A DNA stretch of 23,439 nt from the NCBI GenBank assembly GCA_016210285.1, contig JACQUN010000102.1, positions 1 to 23,439 of the forward strand, written 5' to 3'. Within the stretch, counting starts at the first letter, position 1, and every line of letters starts with the position of its first letter. Positions 22,781 through 23,439 of this stretch are shown here, one piece after another. Under the pieces are notes generated by a model. It saw only the letters and a program-made list of their open reading frames with translations. It was not told the DNA's origin and made no database searches. The translations under genes and the position numbers were made by a program. The DNA comes from Chloroflexota bacterium (GTDB taxonomy: Bacteria; Chloroflexota; Dehalococcoidia; UBA1127; JACQUN01).

Positions 22781-23439
22781 ATGCAGAGACAGACCGTCAC
22801 CTGGGAGCAGATGGCGGCTTGGTGGGACCAGAAGCAGGGCGAGGAGGGCGACCTTTGGCACCGGACCCTCATCAACCCCACGGTGCTGCGGGTGCTGGGC
22901 TCGGTTGCCCGGCAACGGGTGCTGGACCTGGCCTGCGGCAACGGCGCCCTGGCGCGCCAGCTTGCCAGGATGGGCGCCCAGGTCACCGGCGTGGATGCCT
23001 CGGTCCCCGTCATTCGCCTGGCCCGGCAGCGGGAGGAGATGGCGCCCCTGGGCATCACCTACCACGTTGCCGAGGCCACCCGGCTGGAGACGCTGCAGAC
23101 CAGCCCCTTTGACATCGTCGTGTGCAACATGGGCCTCATGGACATCGCCGATGCAGAGGGGGCCATCCGCGAGGGCGCACGGGTGCTCAGGCCTCACGGC
23201 CGCTTCGTCGCGAGCATCTCTCACCCCTGCTTCGACGTGGGCGATGCCTCTGGCTGGCTCGTCGAAAAGGTGAGCCTGAAGACCACTGTGTATCGGAAGG
23301 TGAGCCACTACCGAGAGGTTTTCCAGGACTGGTGCTACTGGAGGGTGAAGCCGGACGAGCTCTGGTACACGCCGATCTATCACCGGCCTCTCTCCTGGTA
23401 CTTCAGGGCCTTTCGATCTGCGGGCCTGGCCATCACCGC
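22781..23439 (+). CDS. Class I SAM-dependent methyltransferase (runs off right edge)
   Basis: The first 219 residues are present. Motif I is VLDLACGNGALARQLARMGAQ, followed by VTGVDAS (the acidic end of strand 2) and FDIVVCNMGLMDI (motif II/post II), then ARVLRPHGRFVASISHPCF. These place it in the methyltransferase 11 group. The substrate is unknown; the Trp/Tyr-rich part after residue 170 (YRKVSHYREVFQDWCYW) is the likely substrate-binding half. AGGAGG lies 4 nt before ATG 22781. It may be co-transcribed with radC. Confidence 0.9.
   Translation, partial: MQRQTVTWEQMAAWWDQKQGEEGDLWHRTLINPTVLRVLGSVARQRVLDLACGNGALARQLARMGAQVTGVDASVPVIRLARQREEMAPLGITYHVAEATRLETLQTSPFDIVVCNMGLMDIADAEGAIREGARVLRPHGRFVASISHPCFDVGDASGWLVEKVSLKTTVYRKVSHYREVFQDWCYWRVKPDELWYTPIYHRPLSWYFRAFRSAGLAIT

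Overview
This is a GC-rich bacterial window dominated by one long plus-strand operon for squalene/hopanoid synthesis, flanked by minus-strand nitrogen-assimilation genes on the left and a mixed region on the right. No rRNA, tRNA or CRISPR is visible. The taxon cannot be fixed from sequence alone. The type I-alpha glutamine synthetase and an intergenic CAGGGTGAC / GAAGGGTCT palindromic motif remind me of Chloroflexota (Dehalococcoidia-like), but that is recollection, not a measurement.

Layout. 1-3498: glutamate synthase large subunit (gltB, cut by the left edge) and glutamine synthetase (glnA), both minus strand; glnA has a near-consensus promoter and a leader hairpin. 3499-3703: non-coding, with repeats. 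3704-19641: a plus-strand series from a TTGACA-17-TAGCAT promoter: polyprenyl diphosphate synthase, hpnH, hpnG, hpnA, squalene-hopene cyclase, a YjbQ-family gene, hpnC, a nitrilase, hpnD, hpnE, then a sugar-type module (D-2-hydroxyacid dehydrogenase-like, FGGY kinase, class II aldolase, a small beta-rich protein, an NAD-dependent epimerase). A perfect 15-bp hairpin at 19650 separates it from a convergent minus-strand BioD-like/DRTGG gene. 20765-21443: a RelBE-type toxin-antitoxin pair lying between two 40-bp direct repeats, each of which is the 5' end of a leuD-like gene. 21444-23439: a small zinc-ribbon protein with a good terminator, radC, and a methyltransferase cut by the right edge.

How the genes work together. 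The prenyl synthase should supply farnesyl diphosphate; HpnD, HpnC and HpnE turn it into squalene (via presqualene diphosphate and hydroxysqualene); the cyclase makes hopene; HpnH adds adenosine and HpnG removes adenine to start the C35 side chain; HpnA is the sugar-epimerase-like accessory protein. The nitrilase, YjbQ protein and five-gene sugar module share the strand and probably the transcript, but their link to hopanoids is inference.

Most interesting points: (i) the cyclase start codon lacks an adjacent Shine-Dalgarno, but a perfect AGGAGG lies just before a 17-bp perfect hairpin that would bring it to 9 nt from the AUG; (ii) the toxin-antitoxin pair is bracketed by leuD start fragments in direct orientation, so it looks excisable; (iii) the dehydrogenase-like and BioD-like proteins lack key catalytic/nucleotide-binding residues; (iv) several intergenic regions carry nested GC-rich hairpins next to ribosome-binding sites.
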